A stretch of DNA of 64,000 nt from Cyclina sinensis (lineage: Eukaryota > Mollusca > Bivalvia > Venerida > Veneridae): contig JAAONU010000001.1 of assembly GCA_012932295.1 (NCBI GenBank), positions 6,657,104-6,721,103 on the forward strand, read 5' to 3'. Positions 25,401 to 36,685 of this stretch are shown one piece after another. Position numbers and translations under genes: made by a program. A model generated the notes under the pieces. That model did no database searches and was not told the DNA's origin. It saw only the letters and a list, made by a program, of their open reading frames with translations. Numbering within the stretch: position 1 is the stretch's first letter; every line of letters starts with the position of its first letter.

Positions 25401-28400
25401 CGGACAGACATACAGATAGGAATGGTCTGTGCCTGTAATTCCTATATGGCCCCTAATTCCCTTTGTGAAGCTGGGTATAAACAGTTGATTAAAAGATAAT
25501 TGTTCAACTGTTTTGAAAACTCTAGTTAATGCTTATTTTATTTCAGTCAAATTCTTGTCTCAGAATTAAAATAAATTCAAACAATTTTTATAACATACCA
25601 TAACACACAAAAATAGGCATTTCTATGATATCAGTACTATCGTTCATCTGTTTTTATTAAAAATGTTTGATAACCATTTTTGCAAGAGATGAGGAAAGTG
25701 TAATTCAACATGCATGTGAAACCAAGAACACTGTTTGCTAAATGTATATACCATGCTCTCATCAAGAAATGTGTGTTATCTGTATATATAATATTTTCCT
25801 TGATTTACTAGTAATATTCACACATTGAGCATTCAGCACAATAATGTTGTCTCTATCTGATACTTTTTTGTTTTTTTCTGTTTATTATTGTATGACACAT
25901 ATCATGAATAGTGGTAAGAGAGACACCACCATGTCTCAGATAACACTTCATTAAGCAAAGAAACATATACCTGATTCTGTTTTGCATCCCTTTCCCGTAT
26001 TTTATCCTTAATTAACTTAATTAAGTCTGTAATGTTGTAGAATTCTGCTTCTTCTAAGATACCTAAACAACAGAAAACAGGATATTTAGTTATTTTCTAC
26101 CTTTAATAGGTAATATGACACTAAAGTCTTGTTTATCATCATGTTCACATTAACAACTTTCATGTTTATTGTTTTCTCTGATATTTGGAGCATATTTCAG
26201 AATGTTTATGCATATGGAAATTCAATTTTCATTCAAAAAAGGACCAAACACATACCGGTACATTTTCAAGACAGAAGAGAGTGCTTTTTTTAAACAATTC
26301 CTTACACTTCTTGAAATGGCTTTTTTCTGAATTTTATCATTTCAAAAATTACTAACTTTCAAACATAGCCTTTGACTTCTACAGCTGAATGGCATCTGCT
26401 TCCTAGTTCACAGACCCATATATAATATTACACCTTGCAAAATTAAAGCGCAATGGCTTCATCTGCTTCGGTGCAACACTAACACATATCACACAAAAAA
26501 GCTGATAAACAATATACAGCACTCATACCCACACTTTGTTCATCATTTTTGTGTTACCATTGGTTACCTAAGAATCAATGATTACCTGTCAAAATCAGTC
26601 GGTATTTACATCAGATATCTAGACATTGTCAAACTTAATGATGAGAGATGAGACCAAAGGAAATACTGATATACAAATGTAAGCTTAGCTCCTGTACTGA
26701 CACATACGTTTATGTAGCCTATGATTATATACAACAACAGGATGAGGGGACCTTACTGACACAAATGCGACAAGCATTGTGTGGCAAAACAGTTGTCTTA
26801 AGTAATTTCTTAGCTAAGTTTAACTCCACTTGAATTTTCTTGACGGTTGTTCAAAGGTGACTTTGAATCAGTGTTCATTTGTGTATAATGTTTGTTTATC
26901 CTTATCCACCAAGCTGAAATTATTTGGAGGAAAACTATTTTGGAAAAGATTTAAGTTTTACAAGATGTTTTATTATACTGCCTAAAAATATGTCAAGGAA
27001 GTCTTTGAAGTAAGAACACAGTGTAACTTTAACCTACCTTCTTCTGCTAAATCTTTGTTATAAACTAGTTTTCCATGCCGTAAATAATTCAGTACTGGAC
27101 CAAAGTATGTGGCATCCCTGTCTATAAGGTAGGCTCCATTCTCATCCTGGCAAATATAAAAATTCCTCATTAAAATTCCTCATTAATTGTGCACATGCTA
27201 TGAAGCATAATATGAATATCACAGCTGAAGTACTATTTAATTTCAACAAGAAATCGGTAGAACTGATGGATGCTCCCCAATAAATGCCAATTCCAAAAGG
27301 GCTATTGTTTAATATGTTTTTTTTTTACAGTATGAAAAATAGCAAAGGGCGATAACTCCAAAATTATGCAAAACAGAGTTACGGTTCTTGCATGCTACAC
27401 TTCTCCTCATACAGATCTATCTACCAATAAAGTTTCATGTTAATATCTCTTATACTTTGTGAGATATGCCCCGGACAAAAAATAAGTATGAGAAATTTCA
27501 AAAGGCAATAACTCAAAAATTAATAAAGCAAGAGTTATGGTTCTTGTGCACTGCACTGCTCATCAATGAGATCTATCTACTTATAAAGTTTCAAGTTGAT
27601 AACTCTTATACTTTGTGAGATATGCCCCGGACAAAAAAATAAGTATGAGAAATTTCAAAGGGCAATTACTCAAAAATTCATAAAGCAAGAGTTACGGTTC
27701 TTGTGCACTGCACTGCTCATCAATGAGATCTATCAAATTATAAAGTTTCAAGTTAATAACTCTTTTACTTTGTGAGATATGCCCCGGACAAAAAAATAAG
27801 TATGAGAAATTTCAAAGGGCAATAACTCAAAAATTAATAAGGCAAGAGTTATGGTTCTTGTGCACTGCACTGCTCCTTAATGAGATCCAACTACCTATGA
27901 AGTTTGGTCTTGATAGCTCTCATAGTTTTTGTGTTATGCTCCGGACAAAATTATGACAGACGGACCGACGAACGGACGAATGGACAAAGCGACAACTATA
28001 TGCTCGCCCTTCGGGGAGCATAAAAACTCAGTTTACTGACCACAAGATGATGACAACATAAATCAAAGATTATGAAACAGCATGACATATTTGTAAGTGA
28101 ATTACACATGAAACAGCATGACATATTTGTAAGTGAATTACACAGCATAATAAGTGACCATCTACATAAAACGATAAAAACCTAAAGTTCATTTTTCAAT
28201 GGGAACACTACTAGGGTATATATTGAAAACTGACTTAATAGGAATTTGACTAGGGGTAGAGGCAAAAACAATTGCTGCTACCAAGGCTGAATCTCAAATT
28301 CCAATAAAAGCTTTGATCTGGCAAATTTAAAAAAAGAAAGATAAAGAAATAAACATCCTGTAAACATTACTTTTTCAATATTATTAGTTTTTACAAAACA

Positions 28401-31400
28401 CAACATTCTGGCAAACTTAAAGCGACTGACACACAGAATTTAGCTTAAACTGTTTTTTCTTTAAAATTAAAGAGAAGTTAATATACTATGAAAAAAACAT
28501 AATTTTATCCTTCTATATGTTATGAAAACTGAAGAAAAAGAATCTGATTTTAACAGGATTTGAACCCATGCCTTTCAGGTCAAAAAAATTAGGAGCAGCC
28601 ACCTAGACCACTGAGCTACCATAGAATATTCTTTAAAAATGTCAAAATTAACAATATAAACAAAGCATCTGCCCCATGACTAACAGGGTAAGTTTTCTAC
28701 TGATAAAAGTGTGAAAAACTTTATATTATGATGTGTTTCTGTTTCAAAAACTGAGACAGTAACTTAGTTTAGATATGTTCTTCACAACTACAAACATAAT
28801 TTTTGGGTTATGCCCGTTAGGGCATCACCCAGTATAGTGGCAAGTTTTTGTACTGCAACAGAGCATCATCTATTGACAATGAATATGCAGCAGAGCATCT
28901 GGAGTTGGAGATTTTAGGACTTCCTTGTTCTGCAGCCCTGAGACCCTATCTGTGGCCCCATTTATGGCCCTAGTTTTAACAATGTCCAGTCATTATTAGA
29001 TTTCACTAAATGTTAATTAGCGTTGAAAAAGTTGAAAAATGAAGGAAGCTGCATTCAATGTACTGAATCTGATTTTTTTCACTGTGACTGGCAAATATTT
29101 GTTGGTTTTTGTTATGGTAAATGATGTGTTTAGATTTAACAGAGAAATTGATTGTAATGTATATAATTTTGCATAAGCAAAAATTGCAACAGCAATAAAA
29201 TTAAAATTCATTAATTGCCGCTACAACAGCAGACTTACAATTCAGACTACGGCATTTTTGCAACTGTTTTGCAACTGTTTTTGCCTTAAAAGCATGTTAT
29301 ACACCTTTAAAAACCTTTTATAAACACAGTAGATTTGATCTTTAAAAATGAAGCCCCATTTGAATAAATGCTTAGAACGTCAACAATTTTAACAACTAAC
29401 AAGAATTCAGAAAATACTTAAAACGTCAGCATGCAATGTGAGCAATGCTAGAATAGCTGTGTCTCGCTCTATCTATTAGGTATCAGTTGTGTATATGACC
29501 GACGCCCCCCGACAACATTAGTTAGGGGCATAAAAATGCAAAATACAGTTGTTTCATTTCAAATGTGTAAGTGAATATAATGCAAACTGGAAATTAAGTC
29601 TTGTAAAACATAAAATTGTTATGGTTTTCTCTTCTTGATATTTTCCCTTTTTTCAGCTCTATTTACAATACTTGAATACTTGAATTATTGTCAAAAATTA
29701 GATGATCCTGTTTGAGTTCTCAAAGATCATATTTTATAGTGTATTAATTATATCCTGTTATTTGGTAAAGACTAATAATATTCATAATAAAATTACTTGC
29801 TAACTTTGTTCACACTCTGACAATATTTACAAACATAGACTAAAACATTAAAGCAAGAAGACAAACTATCAATATGGCAAGAAATATTGCATGTAAATGC
29901 AATCACATGTACAATTAATAACTGAGCATAACCCATTGGATGCTCTTTTTTAAGCAGTCAACTTGTTACATACATATACATTTTCTTTTTTATGCATCGT
30001 TGACTCATCTGTGAGTCACTTAGAAGCATCCAAGTGAAGTTTAATGTTAGTTTAAGTCATGTTTCCTTCAATCATTTTTTGCAATAAAAATACATGTACA
30101 AATGTGTGTAAAATTACATGTATGTTATTATTAGCATAAGAATTATGATAATTTGCTAGGAAAGTCATGTCATATCTCTACTATCAAAGTATAATATATT
30201 CAAAGTCTGTTTTCTTTGAGCGCATAACATGATTTTAATCCAAGAATATATTGGACAACAGTATGCTAAAAGGCCATTGGTACATGTATCATAAATATAC
30301 CAATGAAGTAGTTAATATTCAGAAAAACTACCGGATATGGATATATTATAAGGCTTGTTTTCTAACCAAGCCTTTTCTGATATAAATATATATCTAGAAA
30401 AAAAGCATGCACCAATTTGAGAAATTTACCCTAGACTGTAATTATGTCTTTGACCTTTCCTAGAGCAAGATATTTCCTGATAATTTCTGTAGCTCAATAC
30501 AGACTTGGTCCAAAACATTGTGAATGACTAATTCATGGTACTTTTTGTAGCATAAAAAATCAAAAATAGTATCTTCAGTCACCTTGACTTTAACCATAGA
30601 AAGATTTCCAGAGGACAGGCATGTGACAATCATACTAATCAATAATACAATCATAACTAAGGGAATCTTTAAACCGAATATTCAACAAAATAAACTTTAG
30701 CAATAAAGTGGAAACCCTCAGTTATTTTTCTAGTCATTTTCTTATCCTAAATCAATCTCTAACCGATGTAGATTTACAACCAATGAAGATTAACAAGGGC
30801 GATCAGTGATCACATGTGTCGCCTGATGATAGCCAATTAAACAGTAGTATTGAGAGGTGATTGGACAGTTTGTAGGCTAAAACGCCTTTTTCATTCAAGG
30901 GCCATAACTCAGCCAAAACTCATTCAACCAAAAAACCCGTTAGACATGCGCAAGTACTTGAGGTACTGATCAATCCTGTAAAATTTCATTCAAATTGCAT
31001 TAGTAGTATAAGAGAGGTAGTCAGGACAAACTTTAAAAATAAAAATCATAAAAGGGCCATAACTCTGACAAAAATCACTGGACTGGAAAATACCAAAGAT
31101 ATGCACAACTAGACTTGGTACTGATCATTCCTGTAAAGACTGGATGAAATCACACCAGTAGTTTCTGAGGAGTAGTTTTGACAAGTTTGTGATGGACGGA
31201 CAGACGGACAGACAGACGATGGAGAAGTGATCCCTATATGTCACAGCTACTTTGTAGCAGGCGACACAAGAACTGTCTACTTTACACATGTCTTTATTGC
31301 AAAAGTCCTAACACACACACTGACTATTACCTGTAAAGATGTATGCCCCAGGACTCTCGAAGAAAAGGTACAAGAGGAAATTGATGATCATGTGTCAAGA

Positions 31401-34400
31401 GCGAGAGAGCACATGGTTTTGCAAAGTATCAAAATTAAACTGAAGACAGGTCTTTTCAACTAAAAAAAACATTTACCATCCTTGTACTCAAGCAAAATCA
31501 AATAAAACTGAAAAATCAACACCTCTGGTTTTACACTAGAAATTCTTGACTTTTTCAAATTGGACAAAGTGTGATAAAATGGTATTTAGACTTGAAGCAA
31601 TCAGATATATTACTGTAATATATAATGAGATTCAGAAATTTGATAACATCAACAGTAGGTTCTGACATACATTGTTGTAAGAATCTGATGACTGACACAT
31701 CAAGCTATCAAAAGAGACACAAGATTTTAGCAACAACTGAGTATCAAAATTATTTGCAGGCAAGGACTTTAATGTGATAAATATATGTTCAAAGCCAGCT
31801 GTCTTACTGTTTTTTGTAACTTATATGTGTATCTTTATCCATATCAAGTTTGACTTCATTTGAACTGCCCTGGCTTCATTTTCATCAATCTTCGATTACA
31901 ATCAATTGTCTAAAAACAACAGCTCATTCACATGGCAAAAATAAAAATAAAACACAAGTCATACATGTAAGCCCAAGAGTGCAGTATAACTGCAGAAATA
32001 TTCCTGTTAATTTTACACCATAGCGTAAAATACTAACGTTAGTTTAGCCTAAGTAACAGGCAGAAAGTACTTTGTATGATAACAGACAAATCCTGCAGTT
32101 AAAGAACTTATGATTGCATATATACCTGCATGGTATATCTGAAATATATAAAGTACACAGTCGAGCAACAAAGAAAAGTGTTGGTCACTATGGTATGAAT
32201 ATGACTTTTACAACAGTTGAACTAAAAGATCTTTGAAATTAACTGTCCATTTAAATAAGCATGAAATACGGTACCTACATCCCATAATGCAGTGGCTAGC
32301 AATCCAAGACACCTAAATGCTAGATCTAGAGTTGATATTATGTTTCAATATTTAACATTTAAAGTTGAATGTCTAATGTTTGACTGCTTATGATACCACC
32401 AGCTTTTGATGTCAAATTGCAATTACAGTTACTTTCAAGGGGAAATCACAGTAGCAAATCAAAATAATGACAATAAAATCATTGTAATCGATACTGTACT
32501 CTGTCATCATGACTTGAACAGTGTCGATAACATAAGGATAATTTTTCCCTATATCATGACACTGTTAAAATCAGGAAGAAAAGGGTGTAAACAGTTATTT
32601 TGTCAAAGCAAACATGTGATAATCTGATTGCAAGTAATTTTGATATTTGAGTTATTACTGGTGAAGTGGATAATAATTTGTGAAGAGCAATTTGGTGTTT
32701 TGTTTGAATTTTTGTGTATATATGTTACTGCATCTACATGTACATGCAAATTTATTTTCCTTTGAGCTAACCTCAACAGCTGATAATAGGAAAAATTTCT
32801 AATCCTGTAAGCAGCTAATCGTAAGACATGTCACCTTAAAAAAGATATCATTACAATAGATGTGAACTTTTCTTAGCCTTCACCAGTAGATTTACTAAAA
32901 TATGCCTTTTGGACATGTATTAAATTACATTGTAGTTAAACACTGACATACTTTGTAACTGCCTCTTGCATTGGCTAATAACAACTACTTCACTCAATGA
33001 GAATTTATCACAGGCAAGACCTTGTGAAATCTGCAGACAAAAGTAACAGATAATATCATGCATTTGCCTACATGCTTTAAAGTTCTATATTTTACTCTTG
33101 TATTTGGCACTACAATCGGTAGTACCAGTAGATACATTGAAAAAAACTGACAGTAGAGTTCACATTGCAATTTGGCTGTGACCAACTGAAGTTTGTTGGC
33201 CAAGGTTTCTAAAATGTCAAAGAATCCAAAGTGTGAATGAACACTTTTTAACAAACGTAGTTGTTTCAGCAATCTGACTGAAGCACGCGATCTATGGTTA
33301 GATCTGGAGGCGACACATTCAATTCTATCTTCTTGATAATCTGAATTTCCAGTATTGTTATTTATATCCCAGCCAATGAGACTGCATCTTATGACACATC
33401 TTTACAGTTTACCTTACACAAGGAGTGTTAATATTGAGTGTGTAAACTTCTATAGCATGTTTAAATCATCTTTAATATTTTGAAAATATTTTATGTTTCG
33501 TAAGATAAAAGAATTCTCCTTTGATTGATATAAGTTTATTAAAGTTTCGGTTTTCATTTACTAAATGAATATTAATTAGAGTATCAGCATGGTGACGAAA
33601 ATATTCAATTTCATGTAATCAGGCCTGTTCATTTTGGTATACATGCAGTATCTATCAAATGTTAAAGCTACAGAAATTATTTTCCCACACATGAATTATC
33701 TCAATATTTTACAAGTTATCTTTGACATGATTTTTTTGGGATTCCAGTTAAATATAGATTTTTCACAATGCGTTCAAATGGTTGAAAATCTTCTGAACAT
33801 GAAAGCTATGCACTGATTGGCTGACTGAAAGGCCATGAGAAGGTGACCTTCTTTAGGTGACGTTCGGATGATAATAGCTGAGCATTATTTAGGAGCTGAT
33901 TTAAATGAGATGGTTGTTTCAGTTATGACAACGACTGTAATAACCAACCAAGAAGATCCAAAGACAATATGATTGCACCCCTCTCATCTAATTACCTTAA
34001 CTATTTTTTATGCTGTTACAAATAAATTTGTTCTGACCATTTTCAGATTATAATCCGAAGTCTGGTACATTTTGTTATAACAAATGAGCATAACATAATG
34101 AATAATCTTTTTTTTAATGTTTAAAAATGCACTCACACTTAAACATATTAATTACTTTTAAAAAATAACCTTTAAAGATGCTAAAAGGTAGTTATACTGA
34201 ATTCAAAGCTAATTCTGTCTTCATAAACATGTACTAGGCAATAGCTTTCAATGCTAATGTGACATACAGTATGCAGAGGCCAGCCTTGAATCACAACTGA
34301 ATTTCGATTTTTGCCATTTTTTAAATCAGCAGCAAAATGGATGTACAAACTGAAAGTAAATCTTAGATTCTCAAGCTAAGCATGTGTATTTCTACTGAGT

Positions 34401-36363
34401 TTATACTTACAAATGTACATGTATCTCACTGTTCAGCAATCTGTGCTTATTTCTCATGGTTTAAATTTGGAGATAGAATGATGTTTGACAAACTTAACCA
34501 TAATCTTTATGTGTTTGTTCAACAGCTGAAGAACAAATGAAGGGTAAATGCAGCAAATTTTATTTCACCTGACAAGCATGCCCCATGCTAAAATCTTTAA
34601 ACAAACAACAGTCAAAAACAGAACATCTTAACCCAGGATGCCTTGTGGTAGCATGAAAATTTCATGGCATTGTGATGTACCAAAAATTACTTCAATTCAT
34701 TTTAAACCTTGAAAATATTTGTAAATAGTGGGCAACCATACAGCAGTTATCTTTTGACAGATGTCACAATTTATCCCACCATACAAAACCACTGACAGCA
34801 TCTTTATTAAAGTAAAAACTAAAATATATATGGCAAACAATTTTCTTTTATTTTCTAGTCCCGGTATCCTTTCCACTTCAGGATATTGAGATATACTTTT
34901 CACATTATAAATGCCCAAATGAAACAGGTTAGCCGAACGACTATTACATCAGATTACTATTTTTCATGCTGTTACACATAAATTTGTTTTGAACACCCAT
35001 GTTTGGATTATAATCTAAAGTCTGGTACAATTCTGTTATAACGAATTAGCATAATATAATGAATAAAACAGTGTCCTTTATTTTGTACACATGACATATA
35101 AACATGTATATACAGTACGCGCCAGGAGGAACTCACATTTTCTGCTTTATTTCGCGGACGAGGAAAAAAATATCCGCCGCAACATCGAGGAAAAAAACAG
35201 ATTTCCTTGATGTCTCGACATCGCAAAATATCTCGGCGATATTTGACAACCACACGAAAATAATTAGGGTCATAACTCACCTGGATAAGCTGAATATTTA
35301 ATGAAATGACCGTAATGAACTGTGCATTTTACGTCTGCCAATTTTGTTACATTTGGTAAAATTAAAACCAAATTTCTAATACATTTGCTGTGTAGGTTTA
35401 TGTGTACTTCCGTCATTGAAAACGCTCATTATTGTATAGCTAAATCGATCAATAATTTTGACGTATACATAGACGATACAGATGTCCCAGTAGGGTTTAC
35501 ATGTTGTATGTCTTCTTTAATATAGGAAAGCAATTTTAACACGTGTAAATCAGAAACCAGTCAATTTTCTGAAAACAGGGTCAGCTGTTCCGAGAAGCAA
35601 TTACTTTCGGTTTTGAATTGTCATTCCTTCCGTTAACAAATACAAGCATACGTAAACAAATGCATCAGAATGAGAGTTTTATACATTTAAATGATATTTT
35701 AAAGCGTAAAATTCGCCGAAATGCATGTAATCAGGAACTCTGTGAGCCTCGATACGTCAATTCTTACCTGTGAAAAAGTTCGCGGAACCATTTAGCGGAC
35801 GTCCGCCGCGATATTTGGTGACATTGACAATGTCTGCGGTGGTGATCCTCGAAATGCAGCGGATTTGGTCGCGTTTTAAGGAATGGGTAGTCTGCGACAA
35901 CATCGAGGAACACGAGAGTTCCTCTTGGCACGTACTGTATATATATGCGATATCTATCATACCTATAAATATAGATGAACAAATCATGTAGATTTGTTCA
36001 TCTACCCTCAAATAATAATTTCTGACATACGTATCATTACGCATGACAAAGGGACCCATTAATGCAATGATTTAAGTTAAACTTTGGGCAAAACGACTCG
36101 AGCGAATGTGTTACTTGGTCAAACAGACTCAATACCCAAATGATAACCACCTTGTCTGTATTCAAGTCTGGTTCATCTTGAATTAACCGAAATAAGAACG
36201 AGTTTGGATCCTTTAAAAGGGTTGTCCTTGTTGTCATAAACACTGTTCCACCAACATTCAATTTTATCCATTCATTTCTTCTGCCATTTTCCTCTGAATT
36301 TTGGGTGGAGATCTGTTTACCACAATCACAATTTTCATTTGTATTTTTACTAGTTTCTGCCAT
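19422..36363 (-). CDS. KCTD5: KCTD5-like BTB/T1 domain protein (Cullin-3 adaptor), complete gene
   Basis: Six coding exons: 36363-36151, 27146-27038, 26062-25971, 24294-24199, 22939-22814 and 19451-19422. They total 666 bases (221 residues plus stop), and all junctions are GT/AG with agreeing phases. Human KCTD5 has 234 residues from memory. Residues about 31-132 form the BTB/T1 fold: [14 protein letters not shown] (36-49), [20 protein letters not shown] and [17 protein letters not shown]. Residues about 140-212 form the C-terminal domain: [36 protein letters not shown] and [10 protein letters not shown]. The tail VLQQKGSRM matches the family ending. The family assembles into pentamers and recruits substrates to CUL3; vertebrate KCTD5 also binds G beta-gamma, and fly inc affects sleep. 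The ATG at 36363 (context AAAATGG) is chosen over an upstream in-frame TTG. Intron 1 is 9.0 kb, and intron 5 is filled by a large repeat. KCTD2 and KCTD17 are the alternatives, since one invertebrate gene usually represents all three. Confidence 0.97.
19666..22494. repeat. 2.8-kb hairpin-capped element with ~165-bp tandem core, in KCTD5 intron 5
   Basis: The 5' end is ACAAGAGGGCCATGATGGCCC-like (from about 19667), followed by GCTCACCTGAGTACTTTGGC. About twelve units of roughly 165 bp follow from 20170 to 22080, with recurring words AACTTGGTAGAGGTCCACTA, GACAATGCTACA, ACCAAATATCTAAGC and TCTGACAAGAAGATTTTT. A GACGGACGGATGGACGGACG microsatellite lies near 22404-22445. The 3' hairpin is AGCTCACC...GGTGAGCT followed by AAAA (about 22460-22494). 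No protein is encoded. Confidence 0.9.
20340..21990. repeat. Higher-order repeat, ~824-bp period (5 x ~165 bp), two copies
   Basis: Diagnostic variants recur at a fixed offset: CTAGGCC at 20471 and 21294; ACTACTGGGGCGG at 20625 and 21449; the GGGGTCATT variant at 20801 and 21625; GAGGACAGG at 20983 and 21807. The two 824-bp blocks are far more alike than neighbouring units within a block. A recent five-unit duplication is implied. Confidence 0.88.
22814..22939 (-). CDS. KCTD5: KCTD5 coding exon 5
   Basis: 42 codons: [20 protein letters not shown], then VVSKE and a polar segment ending DRAK before an ideal GTGAGT donor. Reading through the donor would end at 22769, but the family tail is found in the next exon. 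Confidence 0.96.
24199..24294 (-). CDS. KCTD5: KCTD5 coding exon 4
   Basis: 32 codons: [16 protein letters not shown], then [15 protein letters not shown]. This is the start of the conserved C-terminal domain. Acceptor TTTCAG, donor GTATTT. Confidence 0.96.
25187..25208. promoter_or_regulatory. Inverted pair of TCAAGGTCA-type nuclear-receptor half-sites in a repeat fragment
   Basis: TGACCTTGA (25188-25196) faces TCAAGGTCA (25199-25207) with two bases between. TCAAGGTCA is the extended half-site bound by ERR and NR5A receptors. It lies in KCTD5 intron 3, within sequence that ends in an ACGGACAGACATACAGATAG repeat tail. Function is untested. Confidence 0.35.
25971..26062 (-). CDS. KCTD5: KCTD5 coding exon 3
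   Basis: Encodes [19 protein letters not shown] and [11 protein letters not shown], the end of the BTB/T1 domain. Acceptor GTTTAG, donor GTATAT. Confidence 0.95.
27038..27146 (-). CDS. KCTD5: KCTD5 coding exon 2
   Basis: Encodes [18 protein letters not shown] and the rest of the central BTB core, ending in phase 1 before donor GTAGGT. Just upstream of its acceptor, a 15-base segment (AAAATTCCTCATTAA on plus) is tandemly duplicated. Confidence 0.97.
27246..28024. repeat. Hairpin-capped element, GGGGAGCAT family, four ~147-bp core units
   Basis: The left end is ACAAGAAATCGGTAG...GATGCTCCCC. Core units repeat AAGAGTTATGGTTCTTGTGC, ACTGCACTGCTCATCAATGA and TTTGTGAGATATGCCCCGGA. ACGGACCGACGAACGGACGA follows, and the 3' hairpin is TATGCTCGCCCTTCGGGGAGCATA followed by AAAA. 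It lies in KCTD5 intron 1, about 100 bases upstream of exon 2. Confidence 0.88.
28072..28145. repeat. Perfect 37-bp tandem duplication
   Basis: TGAAACAGCATGACATATTT... is repeated at 28072 and 28109 without visible differences, so it is recent. Confidence 0.9.
28420..28800 (-). mobile_element. Dispersed element with tRNA-like segment, inverted relative to 45578-45960
   Basis: GCGACTGACACACAGA sits at the left edge. The minus strand then shows TGGTAGCTCAGTGGTCTAGG (A-box-like), a degenerate anticodon arm and GGGTTCAAATCC (B-box-like), about 28625-28555. Further along it reads TTAGTCATGGGGCAGA and ATCTAAACTAAGTTACTG. The same order of blocks appears on the plus strand at 45690-45960. It is probably a tRNA-derived SINE or a SINE inside a MITE. 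Confidence 0.6.
28806..29535. repeat. Probable dispersed repeat with GGGCAT-type ends
   Basis: It starts with hairpin ATGCCCGTTAGGGCAT (28812-28827). It contains the CAGCAGAGCATC segment also seen at 6400. It ends GACCGACGCCCCCC...GGGGCATAAAA (about 29500-29536). Internal structure is unclear. Confidence 0.4.
29840..29966. repeat. Dispersed repeat copy, matches 8476-8600
   Basis: ACATTAAAGCAAGAAGACAA, CACATGTACAATTAA and TTTTTTAAGCAGTCAACTTG occur in the same order and spacing as at 8489-8587. Confidence 0.6.
30792..31268. repeat. Hairpin-capped element, GTCGCCTG family, short core
   Basis: ACAAGGGCGATCAGTGATCA (from 30793) leads into TGTGTCGCCTG. Two core units contain GGGCCATAACTC(A/T)G(C/A) words. 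GATGGACGGACAGACGGACA follows, then the inverted end CAGGCGACACAAG (about 31256-31270). Confidence 0.78.
31269..35110. other. Non-coding stretch of KCTD5 intron 1
   Basis: No exon is supported. A direct repeat of about 110 bp links 34007-34110 and 34957-35065 (shared words ATGCTGTTACA, AAATTTGTT, TCTGGTACA, ATAATGAATAA). A weak open frame near 31260-31460 has no splice or homology support. Confidence 0.45.
35111..35939. mobile_element. TA-flanked DNA transposon derivative in KCTD5 intron 1
   Basis: CAGTACGCGCCAGGAGGAAC (35113-35132) and the reverse complement of GTTCCTCTTGGCACGTACTG (35918-35937) are inverted repeats with two mismatches. TA lies outside each end. Subterminal CG-rich words (CCGCCGCAACATCGAGGA / TCTGCGACAACATCGAGGA) recur. 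The interior has no transposase. Confidence 0.75.
36151..36363 (-). CDS. KCTD5: KCTD5 coding exon 1
   Basis: Encodes residues 1-71: a polar N-terminus followed by the start of the BTB/T1 domain ([19 protein letters not shown]). It ends GACAAG before donor GTGGTT, in phase 0. Confidence 0.96.
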
Positions 36364-36642
36364 TTTCAAACTTGACAAACAATATTCATTGAAATTTTGA
36401 CAACAAATGAGGCTTTCCTTTAATTTCGAACACTATCACATTCAGACAAGGTGTAACAGAGCGAACACTTAACTCCATTCACTAAAATATACATCAAGTC
36501 ATTATTTCTGTAGCTTTCCCATTCATTTATTTTAAATCTCGTACACTCCGAGATTTAATGGTAAATGGACTTGCTTCATTTTCACTTTTGCTTTTCCACT
36601 CAGTGTCGCGTCTAATCGAGTGTTTTGGCGCTAACTCCACGC

Positions 36643-36685
36643 AGAGTTAATTCCCCTATCGGACATCAGTTTATTTGGTCTGAAA
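36643..36685 (-). promoter_or_regulatory. Upstream block of KCTD5 shared with 4E-BP
   Basis: AGAGTTAATTCCCCT (36643-36657), GACATCAGT (36662-36670) and TTTATTTGGTCTGAAA (36670-36685) lie about 280-320 bases upstream of the KCTD5 ATG. They match the block at 4516-4566 in order and orientation. Confidence 0.45.

Noticed and set aside
28555..28625. Functional tRNA gene on the minus strand
   Set aside because: A- and B-box-like words are present but the anticodon arm is T-rich and unpaired, and the segment sits inside a dispersed repeat.
31227..31463. Plus-strand open frame with a [12 protein letters not shown] stretch
   Set aside because: It starts inside a repeat end. It has no flanking splice sites matched to another exon, and I recognise no homology.
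36364..36378. Upstream in-frame TTG as KCTD5 start
   Set aside because: The ATG at 36363 has a strong AAAATGG context; there is no reason to invoke a non-ATG start.
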